DNA of 44,480 nt from NCBI RefSeq assembly GCF_001591045.1, contig NZ_BCUA01000028.1, positions 1-44,480 of the forward strand, given 5' to 3'. This document shows positions 8,670 through 17,373 of the stretch, in pieces. How positions within the stretch are numbered: position 1 is the first letter of the stretch; every line of letters starts with the position of its first letter. A program made the position numbers and the translations under genes. Below the pieces are notes generated by a model, which made no database searches, had not been told where the DNA came from, and saw nothing but the letters and a program-made list of their open reading frames with translations. Source of the DNA: Sphingopyxis granuli NBRC 100800 (GTDB lineage Bacteria > Pseudomonadota > Alphaproteobacteria > Sphingomonadales > Sphingomonadaceae).

Positions 8670-8721
8670 GGGGGTCCCTCTTCGACGCCGATCGGGGATC
8701 CCTTTTGAACGCCGTTTGACA
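8670..8721. repeat. IS21-type terminal repeats
   Basis: Two related copies lie head to tail: one beginning GGGGGTCCCTCTTCGACGCC (8670 on) and one beginning GGGATCCCTTTTGAACGCC (8694 on). Repeated transposase-binding units of this sort are characteristic of IS21-family ends, and they place the right boundary near 8721. Confidence 0.65.
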
Positions 8722-8897
8722 CTCGGATGTGCGCACGTACAGACAGATAGGCCGCATACGTCCCTTCCGGCGCGAGAAGCTGCGCGCACCGCGGGCCAGC
8801 ACCTTTGAGACGCTTCGCGACAGAAAGTAGAATCTCGGACCATGTCGGACGATCTCAGCTTCTGGTCATTGTCCAGGCCCGCCGCCAACTGGATGAC

Positions 8898-9180
8898 ATG
8901 ACCAAAATAACCGAAACGCCCGCCCCGAGTGCAGACACGCTTTCGCCTGCATCCACCCTGTTCCGCGATCTCCAAAGCCTGAAACTGTCGATTGAAAAAG
9001 TCGAAGCCGAGGTGAACGCATTTATCTCGCTCCAGAAGCGCACAATCGGTGTCGCATTTCGGGAAACGCTCAATCAAGCAATCGAATCCAATATAGATTT
9101 CGCGTCCTCGTCATTCCTCCCCGGCGCACCACAGCTTCATGAGGTCGCTGCGTCCGACCGTGAGGACTTGCACGCATTAG
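8898..9180 (+). pseudogene. Unrecognised ORF fragment in island debris
   Basis: From the ATG at 8898 a frame reads plausible protein (SLKLSIEKVEAEVNAFISLQ, then RTIGVAFRETLNQAIESNID) with a predicted helical, possibly coiled segment. I do not recognise the family. The frame runs on past 9180, but from there the aquaporin remnant occupies another frame, so this looks like the front part of a gene fused to unrelated DNA. The segment 8722-8897 holds nothing I can identify. It could also be a spurious ORF. Confidence 0.3.
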
Positions 9181-9630
9181 CTCGACGCCGGTGCATATGT
9201 CGTTGCTCAGCTTGCCTTCGGCATTTTCGGCGCGTGGGCCGGGCATCTGATGTTCGACCTTCCGATCTTACAGTTTTCGACAAAGGCGAGAACCGGATTG
9301 GGGCAGTGGACCGCCGAGTTCGTTGCGACCTTCGGCCTCGTACTGACGATCCTCGGTACCGCGAGATACAAGCCACAGGCCGTGGCGGCGTCGGTCGGGC
9401 TCTATATCACCGCTGCTTACTGGTTCACGTCATTGACGAGCTTTGCAAATCCGGCGATCACCGTGGTGCGCGGCCTGTCGAACACATTTGCGGGTATCGC
9501 GCCGCATGACGTTCCAATGTTTGTTGTTGCGCAATTCGCCGGGGCGATCGCGGCAACCGCAATCGCAAGCACCCTGTTCGGCGAGCCTTTTGGGCCATCG
9601 GCTATTTCTCCATCCGCGCCCGAAAGCTGA
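9181..9630 (+). pseudogene. Aquaporin (MIP family) fragment, N-terminal half missing
   Basis: The frame from about 9181 encodes the second half of a six-helix MIP channel: GAYVVAQLAFGIFGAWAGHL, ARTGLGQWTAEFVATFGL, GLYITAAYWFTSLTSF and the second NPA box in FANPAITVVRG, then a final helix. The first NPA repeat and the start codon are absent, since a TAG precedes at 9178-9180. The sequence resembles the aquaporin-like channels found in arsenic-resistance operons, but no ars genes are nearby. An internal ATG at 9250 would give only the last three helices, so a working channel is unlikely. Confidence 0.75.
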
Positions 9631-9661
9631 CTGGCGCAGCCGGCCAGCCGCGTTTGAGCAC

Positions 9662-10927
9662 TCACTGTCGCGCCATTTCCATTTTTGCGTCAGTGCCGAT
9701 GTCAAGCAATCGTGCAATCTCGTCGGACGTTCGCTGCACGGCAAGCTTTAGCGCCTCGTCGATGTGGACATAGTCTTGAGTTACATTCTGCGAGGCATGA
9801 CCCAGCATTGCCCGGATCGTAAGCTCGGAGAATCCCAAATCTCCGGCAACGCTTCCGAAGGTATGGCGAAGCGTATGCGGTGTAACTCCCGTGATACCCG
9901 CCAAGCCGCAAACCCGTTTCAGGCAGTCGCTAACAGCCGTGAATGGGCCATCGCCCGCTGCGGACGGAAAGAAGTGGGAATTGCCGACTATCTCCACCTG
10001 AGCTTCCAGAATGCGGATGGCGGCCGGTCCGATCGCTCTTACTTGCGCTCCGCCCTTGGTATCCGGAAAGACAACGTATCCGCGATCGGCATGGAGCCAG
10101 GCTCGCTGCATTGCTTGCGCTTCTTGCCGCCGATAGCCGGTGAGCAATAGTCCTCGCAACACACCGAGGGCGATCGGGTTCTCCCCATTGGCTTCAGCGT
10201 AGGCGATCGCCTTTCCCATCATCATGATCTCGGCCACGCTCAAACGACGAGTCCTTTTCTTTCCCGCGAGCTTCTTTGCTCCCAGCGTCGGATGGACCTC
10301 GAGCAGGCCTTTGTGCTTCGCATGACCAATGATTGCCTGGAGCGTTCCGACGCAGCGACCCGCGACGCCGGGACCGCCGGTCGCCCTGCCACCGCGGCCT
10401 CCGGTGCGCGGCTTGGCAGTCTTTCCGTTCTTCACATCGGTCTGCATCTGTTCGACATCGGCAATTTTCAGATGCTTCACGACACGTTTTCCGAGCAGCG
10501 GGACGATGTGCGTCTTTATGCGACTCTCGTCCATGTCGAGCGATGATGACTTTATCGGAAGGCTTTTTCGTCCGAGGATGTTCCCGGCCCGTGCTTCAGT
10601 GAGATACCAATCGCACATCTCGGCCACCGTCATGCCGTTGCGCGACTGCCGGACCTTGTCCGCTGGATCTCCGCCGACGATGACCTCCGCCAACTTCAGC
10701 CGCGCGAGATCACGCGCTTGCTCGACGGTGAGCACGCCAAAGCGGCCCAGGTTCATGCGCCGCTGAATGCCCTCGGCATTGCGGTATTGAACGATGAAGG
10801 TCTTCAGGCCCGATGGGAGAACGCGAAGTCCGAATCCCTTAATCTCGGTGTCCCAATAGATGAGTTGTTTCGAGGCGGGCGATACCACCGCGTCGATCGT
10901 ACGCTTTGTCAGCTTGCTCGTCGGCAT
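9662..10927 (-). CDS. int: Tyrosine recombinase (phage/island integrase, DUF4102 type)
   Basis: A full-length 421-residue integrase of the P4-like kind. The N-terminal arm-binding domain (DUF4102-like: TKRTIDAVV, then YWDTEIKGFGLRVLPSG) is followed by a core-binding domain and the catalytic domain. The catalytic set is complete: Arg266 in TGYRRQEA, Lys291, His351 and Arg354 in HTLRHTFGS, His377 in LGHAS and the nucleophile Tyr386 in VTQDYVHID. A glycine/arginine-rich insert (about 171-192) precedes the catalytic domain. Its start lies about 180 bp from the tRNA-Gly 3' fragment at 11105-11151, which is the expected attachment site. The enzyme looks intact although the rest of the island is degraded. 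Confidence 0.95.
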   Translation of the reverse strand: MPTSKLTKRTIDAVVSPASKQLIYWDTEIKGFGLRVLPSGLKTFIVQYRNAEGIQRRMNLGRFGVLTVEQARDLARLKLAEVIVGGDPADKVRQSRNGMTVAEMCDWYLTEARAGNILGRKSLPIKSSSLDMDESRIKTHIVPLLGKRVVKHLKIADVEQMQTDVKNGKTAKPRTGGRGGRATGGPGVAGRCVGTLQAIIGHAKHKGLLEVHPTLGAKKLAGKKRTRRLSVAEIMMMGKAIAYAEANGENPIALGVLRGLLLTGYRRQEAQAMQRAWLHADRGYVVFPDTKGGAQVRAIGPAAIRILEAQVEIVGNSHFFPSAAGDGPFTAVSDCLKRVCGLAGITGVTPHTLRHTFGSVAGDLGFSELTIRAMLGHASQNVTQDYVHIDEALKLAVQRTSDEIARLLDIGTDAKMEMARQ

Positions 10928-11104
10928 GTTGCCACTCCTCTTGCTGACAAAATCTCAGATCACGCAATTGTCAACAAATTGTCAGCGCTGAACGGTACTC
11001 CAGCGGCTAGTCGAGGATAGGGCGTCGTAGAGATAATCTCAAGAAAGTAAGCAATTATGGGGCGGTAGCGTAGAAAAGGAAGAAATCGAAAAGTGTCACG
11101 ATCA

Positions 11105-11151
11105 AGTTGCCAAGGTTGGGGTCGAGGGTTCGAATCCCTTCGCCCGCTCCA
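11105..11151 (+). other. 3' part of tRNA-Gly(GCC): island attachment site (att)
   Basis: From the anticodon loop (TTGCCAA, 11107-11113) onward the sequence is a perfect tRNA-Gly(GCC) 3' half: variable region, T-arm GAGGG-TTCGAAT-CCCTT, acceptor strand CGCCCGC, discriminator T and encoded CCA (11149-11151). The 5' half is missing: what lies to the left does not form D-arm or acceptor sequence. It is therefore the short att copy at the distal end of an element that integrated into a tRNA-Gly gene. Mobile DNA lies to its left and host chromosome to its right. It is not a functional tRNA. Confidence 0.8.
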
Positions 11152-11176
11152 GTTTTCCGACAGATCAGAATGAGAC

Positions 11177-11196
11177 CGGCGCCCGATGCGGCGCCG
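11177..11196 (+). terminator. Hairpin downstream of the tRNA-Gly fragment
   Basis: A perfect 7-bp stem, CGGCGCC (11177-11183) with GGCGCCG (11190-11196), and a 6-base loop lie 25 bp past the CCA end. It may be the original terminator of the tRNA-Gly gene, left on the chromosomal side of the insertion. No T-tract. The rest of 11197-11373 shows no gene; AATTTTC...GAAAATT near 11273-11305 is a weak inverted repeat. Confidence 0.4.
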
Positions 11197-11373
11197 TGCT
11201 GCGCGCTGTGTTATGCGGTCGACCCGGCCCCCGCTGCTGCGGCCGTCGCACCTTCGTGAAGGTCCGCGCCGACAATTTTCGCCGGTCGCGAAAGGAAAAT
11301 TCGCGCTCGTGGCTCTTATGGGCTCAAGACGATAGAATCCCAGGGAGAGGGAGAAAAGCCCACGACCAAGGGC

Positions 11374-11946
11374 GTGAAGTTCGAGCGGCGACGCCGCATG
11401 GCCGCGTGGGTGACCGAGCACGTCATTCCCCACGAAGCGGCCGTGCGCGCGTGGCTGGCCCGCACGCGCGCGTCCCAGGAGGATATCGACGAATTGATCC
11501 AGGAATCCTATTCGCGGCTGGCGGCCTTGGAGAGCGTCGATCATATCGATCGCCCCGATGCCTATTTCTTCTCGATCGCCCGCAACCTTCTCGTCCGCCG
11601 TCTGCGGCGCGCCCGGGTCGTGCCGATCGAGGCGATCGCCGAGATCGACGCCTTTCAGGACGACATGCGCCCGTCGCCCGAGCGCGAGGCGGGAAGCCGG
11701 ATCGACTATCGGCGCCTGCTGGCGCTGATCGACGCCCTGCCCGAACGCCGCCGCCGGATCGTCCGGATGCGCAAGCTGGAAGGCTGGTCGCAGCGCGAGA
11801 TCGCGGCCGCGCTCGGCATCAGCGAAAGCATCGTCGAGAATGAGATCTATCATGGCGTGCGGGCGGTCCAGCGCGCGTGGCGCGACGGCGAAGCGCTGAG
11901 CGCGGCGCGCCTCGCCGCTTTCGAGGGCGGGGAGCGGCCGCGATGA
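11374..11946 (+). CDS. ECF sigma factor, FecI-like
   Basis: This 190-residue sigma-70-family factor has region 2 (about 35-75: EDIDELIQESYSRLAALE, YFFSIARNLLVRRLRR) and region 4 (about 125-165: LPERRRRIVRMRKLEGWSQ, REIAAALGISESIVEN). Its layout with a FecR-type anti-sigma and an STN-bearing TonB receptor is that of cell-surface signalling, where ligand at the receptor activates the sigma factor. The GTG at 11374 has AAGGG a few bases upstream; an ATG at 11398 is the alternative. The last codon overlaps the fecR start (ATGA, 11943-11946). It should drive the receptor and perhaps the sulfotransferase genes. Confidence 0.9.
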   Translation: MKFERRRRMAAWVTEHVIPHEAAVRAWLARTRASQEDIDELIQESYSRLAALESVDHIDRPDAYFFSIARNLLVRRLRRARVVPIEAIAEIDAFQDDMRPSPEREAGSRIDYRRLLALIDALPERRRRIVRMRKLEGWSQREIAAALGISESIVENEIYHGVRAVQRAWRDGEALSAARLAAFEGGERPR

Positions 11947-12899
11947 CCGGGCGGCGAGCCAGCGACATCGATGCCGATGCCGCGCGCTATGTCGCGCGGA
12001 TGGACGGCGACGACTGGTCCGATGCGCAGGAGCGGGAACTCGAACGCTGGCTGGCGCGCGACCCCAGGCATGCCGGCGCGTTGCTGCGCGCCCAGGCCGC
12101 GTGGATGACGCTCGACCGGCCGTTTCCGGCGCAATCGGCGGTGCGCGAGGATACGGGCGTCCGGGCGGGATGGAGCCGGCGGCGCGTGCTCGCGGGTGGC
12201 GGCGCGGCGGTCGCGGCGGCGGTCGGCGGGGGCGTGCTGCTGTTCGGCGGCACCAGCTATGCGACCGCGGTGGGCGAAATCCGGCGCGTGCCGCTGGCCG
12301 ACGGCTCGATCGCCGCGATCAACACCGCCAGCGCCATCGACGTCAGTCTCGATGACGCGGCGCGCAACGTGCGGATCGAGCGGGGCGAAGCCTGGTTCCA
12401 GGTCGCGCGCGACAAGCGGCGCCCCTTCGTCGTCGCGGCGGGCCGCGCGCGCATCCGCGCGGTCGGCACGGCCTTTTCGGTGCGCCGCCGCGCCGGGGGC
12501 GCCGACGTGCTCGTCACCGAAGGCGTGGTCGAGGTCTGGGCCGATGGCGCGGAGGGCCATCGCGTCCGATTGAAGGCCGGGTCGCGCGGCTTCGTCGCCG
12601 ACGATGCCGCGATCGAGCAGGCCCCGGCCGCACCGTCCGCGATCGACCGTGCGCTTGCATGGCGCAACGGCAAGGTCGACCTCGCCGGCGACCGGCTCGA
12701 CAGCGCGGTGGCCGAGTTCAACCGCTACAATCGTCGCCAGCTGGTCGTCGCCGATCCCGCCGTCGCGGCGGAGCGGTTCGACGGCGTGTTCCGCACCGAC
12801 GATCCCGAAGGGTTCGCGCAGGCGGTCGAGGTCAGCCTGGGGGTGCCCGTCGACCTGTCCGATCCCGCGCAGATCCGCATCGGCCGGCCCGGTCTTTGA
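11943..12899 (+). CDS. FecR-type anti-sigma/signal transducer
   Basis: This 318-residue inner-membrane protein has the N-terminal cytoplasmic DUF4880-like segment (DAARYVARMDGDDWSDAQER, ERWLARDPRHAGALLRA), one membrane span (about 80-103) and a periplasmic FecR domain (VPLADGSIAAINTASAIDV, RGEAWFQVARD, RPFVVAAG, VGTAFSVRR). The C-terminal part (FNRYNRRQLVVADP...DGVFRTDD) is the segment that contacts the receptor's STN domain in Fec-type systems. It holds the sigma factor until the receptor signals. Translation is coupled to the sigma gene by ATGA, and the receptor follows 85 bp later after a small GC hairpin (12953-12970). Confidence 0.92.
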   Translation: MTGRRASDIDADAARYVARMDGDDWSDAQERELERWLARDPRHAGALLRAQAAWMTLDRPFPAQSAVREDTGVRAGWSRRRVLAGGGAAVAAAVGGGVLLFGGTSYATAVGEIRRVPLADGSIAAINTASAIDVSLDDAARNVRIERGEAWFQVARDKRRPFVVAAGRARIRAVGTAFSVRRRAGGADVLVTEGVVEVWADGAEGHRVRLKAGSRGFVADDAAIEQAPAAPSAIDRALAWRNGKVDLAGDRLDSAVAEFNRYNRRQLVVADPAVAAERFDGVFRTDDPEGFAQAVEVSLGVPVDLSDPAQIRIGRPGL

Positions 12900-12984
12900 A
12901 GAATCGGCGCGCCGGAAAAGGAAAATCCGGGCCGGGGTCTCTTGTGGGGCAGGGGCGCAGGGAAGCGCCCGACAAGGGAGGGAC

Positions 12985-15900
12985 ATGATGGGGATTGGAA
13001 TCGGCCGCGCCGCGCTGATGGCTTCGACCGCGATCGTCTGCGTCGCGACGGTGAGCCCGGCGCACGCGCAGAGCAAGACTTTCGACGTTCCGGCGCAGGC
13101 GGCGGCAACGGGGATTGCGGAGCTGGGCCGGCAGGCGGATATCCAGATCGTCGCCGCGCGGCGCTATACGCAGAACAAGAAGACCAACGCGGTGCGGGGC
13201 GACATGACCGCCGACCGCGCGCTGGCCGTCCTGCTGGACGGCACCGGGCTGGTCGCCCAGCGCACGGGGCCGCAGACCTATTCGGTCGTCCCGAAGGCCG
13301 TTCCGGCGGACACGTCGGAAAGCGATGCGGGCGCGGGCACCTATCGCGACGACATCATCGTGGTCACGGCGCAAAAGCGCCAGGAATCGATCCAGGAGGT
13401 GCCGATCGCGATGACGGCGCTCAGCCAGGAGGATCTGACGACGCGGCAGGTCGCGGGCGGTCCCGATCTGATCAGCCAGGCGCCGAACATCACCTTCAGC
13501 AAGACCAATTTCACCGGCTACACGATCCAGATCCGCGGCATCGGCACGCAGGCGGTGTCGGCGACGACCGACCCGGCGGTGGCGATCGCGTTCAACAACA
13601 CGCCGTTCGTCCGCAACCGCTTCTTCGAGCAGGAATTCTATGACGTCGAGCGGATCGAGATATTGCGCGGCCCGCAGGGCACGCTCTATGGCCGCAACGC
13701 CACCGCGGGCGTGGTCAACCTGATCTCTGCCAAGCCCGAATATTTCCCCGACGCGTTCGCGTCGGTCGATGCCGGCAATTACAAGAACCGGCGGGTCGAA
13801 GGGATGATCAACATCCCTCTGGTCGACGACAAGGTCGCCTTCCGCCTCGCGGGCGCGATGACCAAGCGCGACGGTTACACGACGAACCAGATGACGGGGA
13901 AGCAGATCGACGGCCGCGACCTGTGGTCGATCCGGGCCTCACTGCGCCTCGAGCCGACCTCGTGGCTGCGCGCCGATTTCGTCTACGAGCATTTCCAGGA
14001 ACATGACGACCGGCTGCGCAGCGGCAAGCAGTTGTGCAAGAAAGACCCGGGGCTGAGCGAAGTTGGCGGCGTTTCCGTCAACCAAGATTCGGGCGGGTAT
14101 TTCGGGGCCCGCACCTATCTTAGCCAGGGCTGCCTACCGGTATCGCTCTATTCCGACGAAGCGTTCCAGACGCCGAACGGATTTGCTTTGCCCTTTTACG
14201 GACCGACGGGAAATCTCGGGAACTCAGTTTACCAGAACGTCGATCCCTATGCGAGCGCGTTCCAGTCGCGCGACCTGCGCGTTATCGAATCCTCGTTCGA
14301 GCCGGAATATCGCGCAAAGACCGATATCTTCGAGCTGCAACTCAATATGGACCTCAGCGATACGCTGACCCTGAGTTCGGAAACCGCCTATAGCACCGAC
14401 AAGCTATTCTCCACTCAGGACTATAATCGCTTCACCACCAAATCGGGCGCATTCGATCCCACGTTCAAAGTTGTAAAGCCACAGCGCCCCGGTGTTCTCG
14501 ATGCCGATGGCGTGTTCTGCGATCCACAACTCGGTTGTTCGGATCGGCTGCTGCTCGGCGATTTGTCGACCGCCGAATCCAAGCAGTTCAGTCAGGAACT
14601 TCGCCTGTCGTCGGATTTCGACGGGCCGTTCAATTTCAGCCTGGGCGCCAACTATCTGCGCTACAAGACTGAAGATCGCTATTATGTCTTCATCAACAGC
14701 CTCAGCATGTTTGCGGCTCTGCAATGGGGCTTATATGCCGATGGCAATGTTTATGTCCCGGGCGTCTCAGACAACAGCGAATGCCAGTACCCGTCGGGTG
14801 CAGCGCCCGATCCGGGCGGGCAATACGGCATCACCAACTGTGTCTATATCGATCCCAATCCGATCGGCAGCCTGAACGGTGAAGGGCGCAATTATTTCCT
14901 CAGCCGCAACCCCTACACGCTTCATTCCTATGCCGCGTTCGGCGAGGCCTATTATAATATCACGCCCAATCTGAAACTGACCGGCGGCTTGCGCTTCACC
15001 GTCGACGAGAAGGATGCGCCGCAGATTCCGAGCTGGCTGCTCGCCGGGTTTGCGACCGGCGAATATCCCACGGCGAAGGTGGTGTCCCAGAAATGGAGCG
15101 AACCGACCGGGCGTATCGCGCTCGACTGGCAGCCCGATACCGGCTTCACCGATCACACCTTGCTCTATGCGTCGTTCGCGCGGGGTTACAAGGCCGGTGG
15201 CGCTAATCCACCGCCGATCGTCCTGGCAACCTATGGCCAGTTCGACCCGTCGATCATCTCGGAGCTTCAGGGCGCGCCCGAAACCTTCAAGGCCGAATAT
15301 GTCAACGCCTTCGAGATCGGGACCAAAAACACGCTGTTCAACGGCGCGATGACGCTGAACCTCGGCGCCTTCTATTACGACTACAAGGACTATCAGACGT
15401 CGGAGATCGTCAATCGGGCGGCGGTGAACTCGAACTTCGATTCGAAGGTGTGGGGGCTCGAGATCGAGGCCGATTTGCGGCCGACCGATCGTCTGCGGCT
15501 GGGGTTCAAGGGCGGATATCAGAACACGCGCCTTGCCAATGGATCGAGCGCCATCGACCTGATGGACCGGACCGCCGGCAACTCCGACTGGGTGGTCGTT
15601 CGTCCGTTCCCGACGATTCCGTCCAATTGCATTCTGCCAGCCTATGTCGTTGCCGCGGGCGGCAAGATCAACCTTCCGCAGGGTCAGGGCGGCAGCTTCA
15701 ACGGCATGTGCATCGACGCCTATTATGGCGGCGTCGACCCGATGACGGGCTTGCCCTATGTTCCCAACCCGACGGTCAAGCGGAGCGGTGACGGCACGGT
15801 GCCGGTTGACCCCGCATACGCAGGCTATATCGGTTTCGATCCCGCGACCGCTCCGAACGGCGGAAAGGGATTTTCCAAGGATCTGAGCGGCAACGAGTTG

Positions 15901-17310
15901 CCGAACGCGCCCCATTATACGGCAACGGCGACAGTGGATTACACGATCCCGCTCGCCACCGATTGGGACCTGACGCTGCACGGCGATTATCACTACCAGT
16001 CGAAAAGCTGGGCACGCGTCATCAACGCCGATCCCTATGACCGGCTGCGCGGTTATTCGACGGTCAATGTCGCGGCGATCCTGAACATCGCCGACAGCTG
16101 GCGGATCATGGCCTATGTCAAGAATGTCTTCAACAAGACCGCGCTGACCGGGTCGTTCCTCAACAGCGACGATTCCGGCCTGACCACCAACGTGTTCCTG
16201 ACAGAGCCGCGGCTCTATGGTCTGCGTATCAACAAGAGCTTCGGCGAAGGCTCGCTGCCCTGGGGAAGCGGTTGGCGGCATCGCGCGCCGGGCGAACGCT
16301 ATCCCGTCGAGCTGGAATTCGGCATGGGCTTCAACCAGCTTGGATATCAGAACGCCGTTTTGGCTCCCGATTTCCTTGAAAGCTATCTGCCGAGCCAGCC
16401 TTTCGCGGCGACGTCGGCGGCGACTCAAAAGGCCAAATTGGGCACCAGCCACCTTCGCGAGGGACGGATTGCCTTCAACCTGCCCGGTGGCTGGCAGGTG
16501 CTGGGCGCCTATCGCGGCGGCAAGTTCAATGCGCGTAACAAGGGACTCGAGTCCGAGGAGGCGAAGGGTGGTTACCGCGAACCTCTCTTCCCCATCGATC
16601 CGCCTGTTTATGTGAGCGGCGGCGAGAATTTCGGGACGATCGACGTCGGCCAGCACGAAGATCATGACATCGTCGATTTCATGGTGGGCAAGGATGTCGG
16701 GCTCGGCCTGATGGGCGACGGCGGCAGTTCGGTTCTCGGCTTCGGCGCGACTTATGCGCGGTTCGACTCGGCCACCGATATCGACATGGTCGGCGTGCCG
16801 GACCGCTATCGCGCCGATTATGAGCAGATCAAATATCCGACCCAGCATCACAGCCTGTACAACGCTTCGCTGGCCAGCAAGCGCAAGTTCGAAGGTTTCG
16901 GCCCCTCGCTGTCGTGGGAAGCGTCGAAGCGGCTGGTGGGTAACGACCGCGATGGCAGCCTCGCCCTCGACTGGCGCATCAACGGCGGCCTGCTGTTCGG
17001 CAAGCAGACGATGGCGAGCCGCGAGGAGCGCGACGCCACCTACTATCACTTCGAACCGAACAAGGCCTATCCGCCGCAGCTCAAGGACAGCCTCTACGAC
17101 GAAACGATCGACCGCAGCCGGTCGCGCCGGGTCACCGTGCCGAACCTCGGCGCCAGCATGGGCCTCTCCTATCGCGTCGGCGGGGTGAAGGTCGCCGCCG
17201 GCTATCGCTGGGAACGCTTCTTCGACGCCATCGACGGCGGGATCGACAAGGCGCAATCCTTCGACCGGACGATCCGCGGTGCCTATGTGAAGTTCGGCAT
17301 CGGTTTCTGA
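12985..17310 (+). CDS. TonB-dependent receptor with STN domain and a second C-terminal beta-barrel
   Basis: The 1441-residue outer-membrane protein is about 350 residues longer than usual. Order: signal peptide (1-29, ending AHAQ), STN signalling domain (about 31-103), TonB box (DDIIVVTAQ, 122-130), plug (about 137-245, with RIEILRGPQGTLYGRNATAG) and 22-strand barrel ending with LRINKSF at Phe1086, the usual TBDR terminus. A further 355 residues follow. They alternate strand-like segments (GFGATYARFDS, KFEGFGPSLSWEASKRL, VPNLGASMGLSYRVGG, VAAGYRWERFF) and end in KFGIGF, a second barrel-type terminal Phe. The extension resembles Legionella major-OMP-like (Lpg1974) barrels by pattern only. AGGGAGG precedes the ATG at 12985. 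The ligand is unknown. Confidence 0.88.
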   Translation: MMGIGIGRAALMASTAIVCVATVSPAHAQSKTFDVPAQAAATGIAELGRQADIQIVAARRYTQNKKTNAVRGDMTADRALAVLLDGTGLVAQRTGPQTYSVVPKAVPADTSESDAGAGTYRDDIIVVTAQKRQESIQEVPIAMTALSQEDLTTRQVAGGPDLISQAPNITFSKTNFTGYTIQIRGIGTQAVSATTDPAVAIAFNNTPFVRNRFFEQEFYDVERIEILRGPQGTLYGRNATAGVVNLISAKPEYFPDAFASVDAGNYKNRRVEGMINIPLVDDKVAFRLAGAMTKRDGYTTNQMTGKQIDGRDLWSIRASLRLEPTSWLRADFVYEHFQEHDDRLRSGKQLCKKDPGLSEVGGVSVNQDSGGYFGARTYLSQGCLPVSLYSDEAFQTPNGFALPFYGPTGNLGNSVYQNVDPYASAFQSRDLRVIESSFEPEYRAKTDIFELQLNMDLSDTLTLSSETAYSTDKLFSTQDYNRFTTKSGAFDPTFKVVKPQRPGVLDADGVFCDPQLGCSDRLLLGDLSTAESKQFSQELRLSSDFDGPFNFSLGANYLRYKTEDRYYVFINSLSMFAALQWGLYADGNVYVPGVSDNSECQYPSGAAPDPGGQYGITNCVYIDPNPIGSLNGEGRNYFLSRNPYTLHSYAAFGEAYYNITPNLKLTGGLRFTVDEKDAPQIPSWLLAGFATGEYPTAKVVSQKWSEPTGRIALDWQPDTGFTDHTLLYASFARGYKAGGANPPPIVLATYGQFDPSIISELQGAPETFKAEYVNAFEIGTKNTLFNGAMTLNLGAFYYDYKDYQTSEIVNRAAVNSNFDSKVWGLEIEADLRPTDRLRLGFKGGYQNTRLANGSSAIDLMDRTAGNSDWVVVRPFPTIPSNCILPAYVVAAGGKINLPQGQGGSFNGMCIDAYYGGVDPMTGLPYVPNPTVKRSGDGTVPVDPAYAGYIGFDPATAPNGGKGFSKDLSGNELPNAPHYTATATVDYTIPLATDWDLTLHGDYHYQSKSWARVINADPYDRLRGYSTVNVAAILNIADSWRIMAYVKNVFNKTALTGSFLNSDDSGLTTNVFLTEPRLYGLRINKSFGEGSLPWGSGWRHRAPGERYPVELEFGMGFNQLGYQNAVLAPDFLESYLPSQPFAATSAATQKAKLGTSHLREGRIAFNLPGGWQVLGAYRGGKFNARNKGLESEEAKGGYREPLFPIDPPVYVSGGENFGTIDVGQHEDHDIVDFMVGKDVGLGLMGDGGSSVLGFGATYARFDSATDIDMVGVPDRYRADYEQIKYPTQHHSLYNASLASKRKFEGFGPSLSWEASKRLVGNDRDGSLALDWRINGGLLFGKQTMASREERDATYYHFEPNKAYPPQLKDSLYDETIDRSRSRRVTVPNLGASMGLSYRVGGVKVAAGYRWERFFDAIDGGIDKAQSFDRTIRGAYVKFGIGF

Positions 17311-17373
17311 TCGTGCTGTGCCGCCAATCCTTTCCCTTGTCGTGCACGTCGACCGGGACATAAGGTGGCCGAT

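Larger units (their letters stand above)
8211..8721 (+). mobile_element. 3' remnant of an IS21-family insertion sequence
   Basis: This is the last third of istB plus the right end of the element; istA and the left end are absent. The right end carries the repeated terminal motif typical of IS21 elements (two copies around 8670-8716) and ends at GCCGTTTGACA near 8721, giving an outward-read terminus of TGTCAAACGG. The left boundary coincides with the break in the SDR gene. The remnant therefore records a deletion or recombination rather than a fresh insertion. Confidence 0.8.

Noticed and set aside
11105..11151. Functional tRNA-Gly gene
   Set aside because: There is no 5' acceptor strand, D-arm or 5' anticodon stem; only the 3' half is present.
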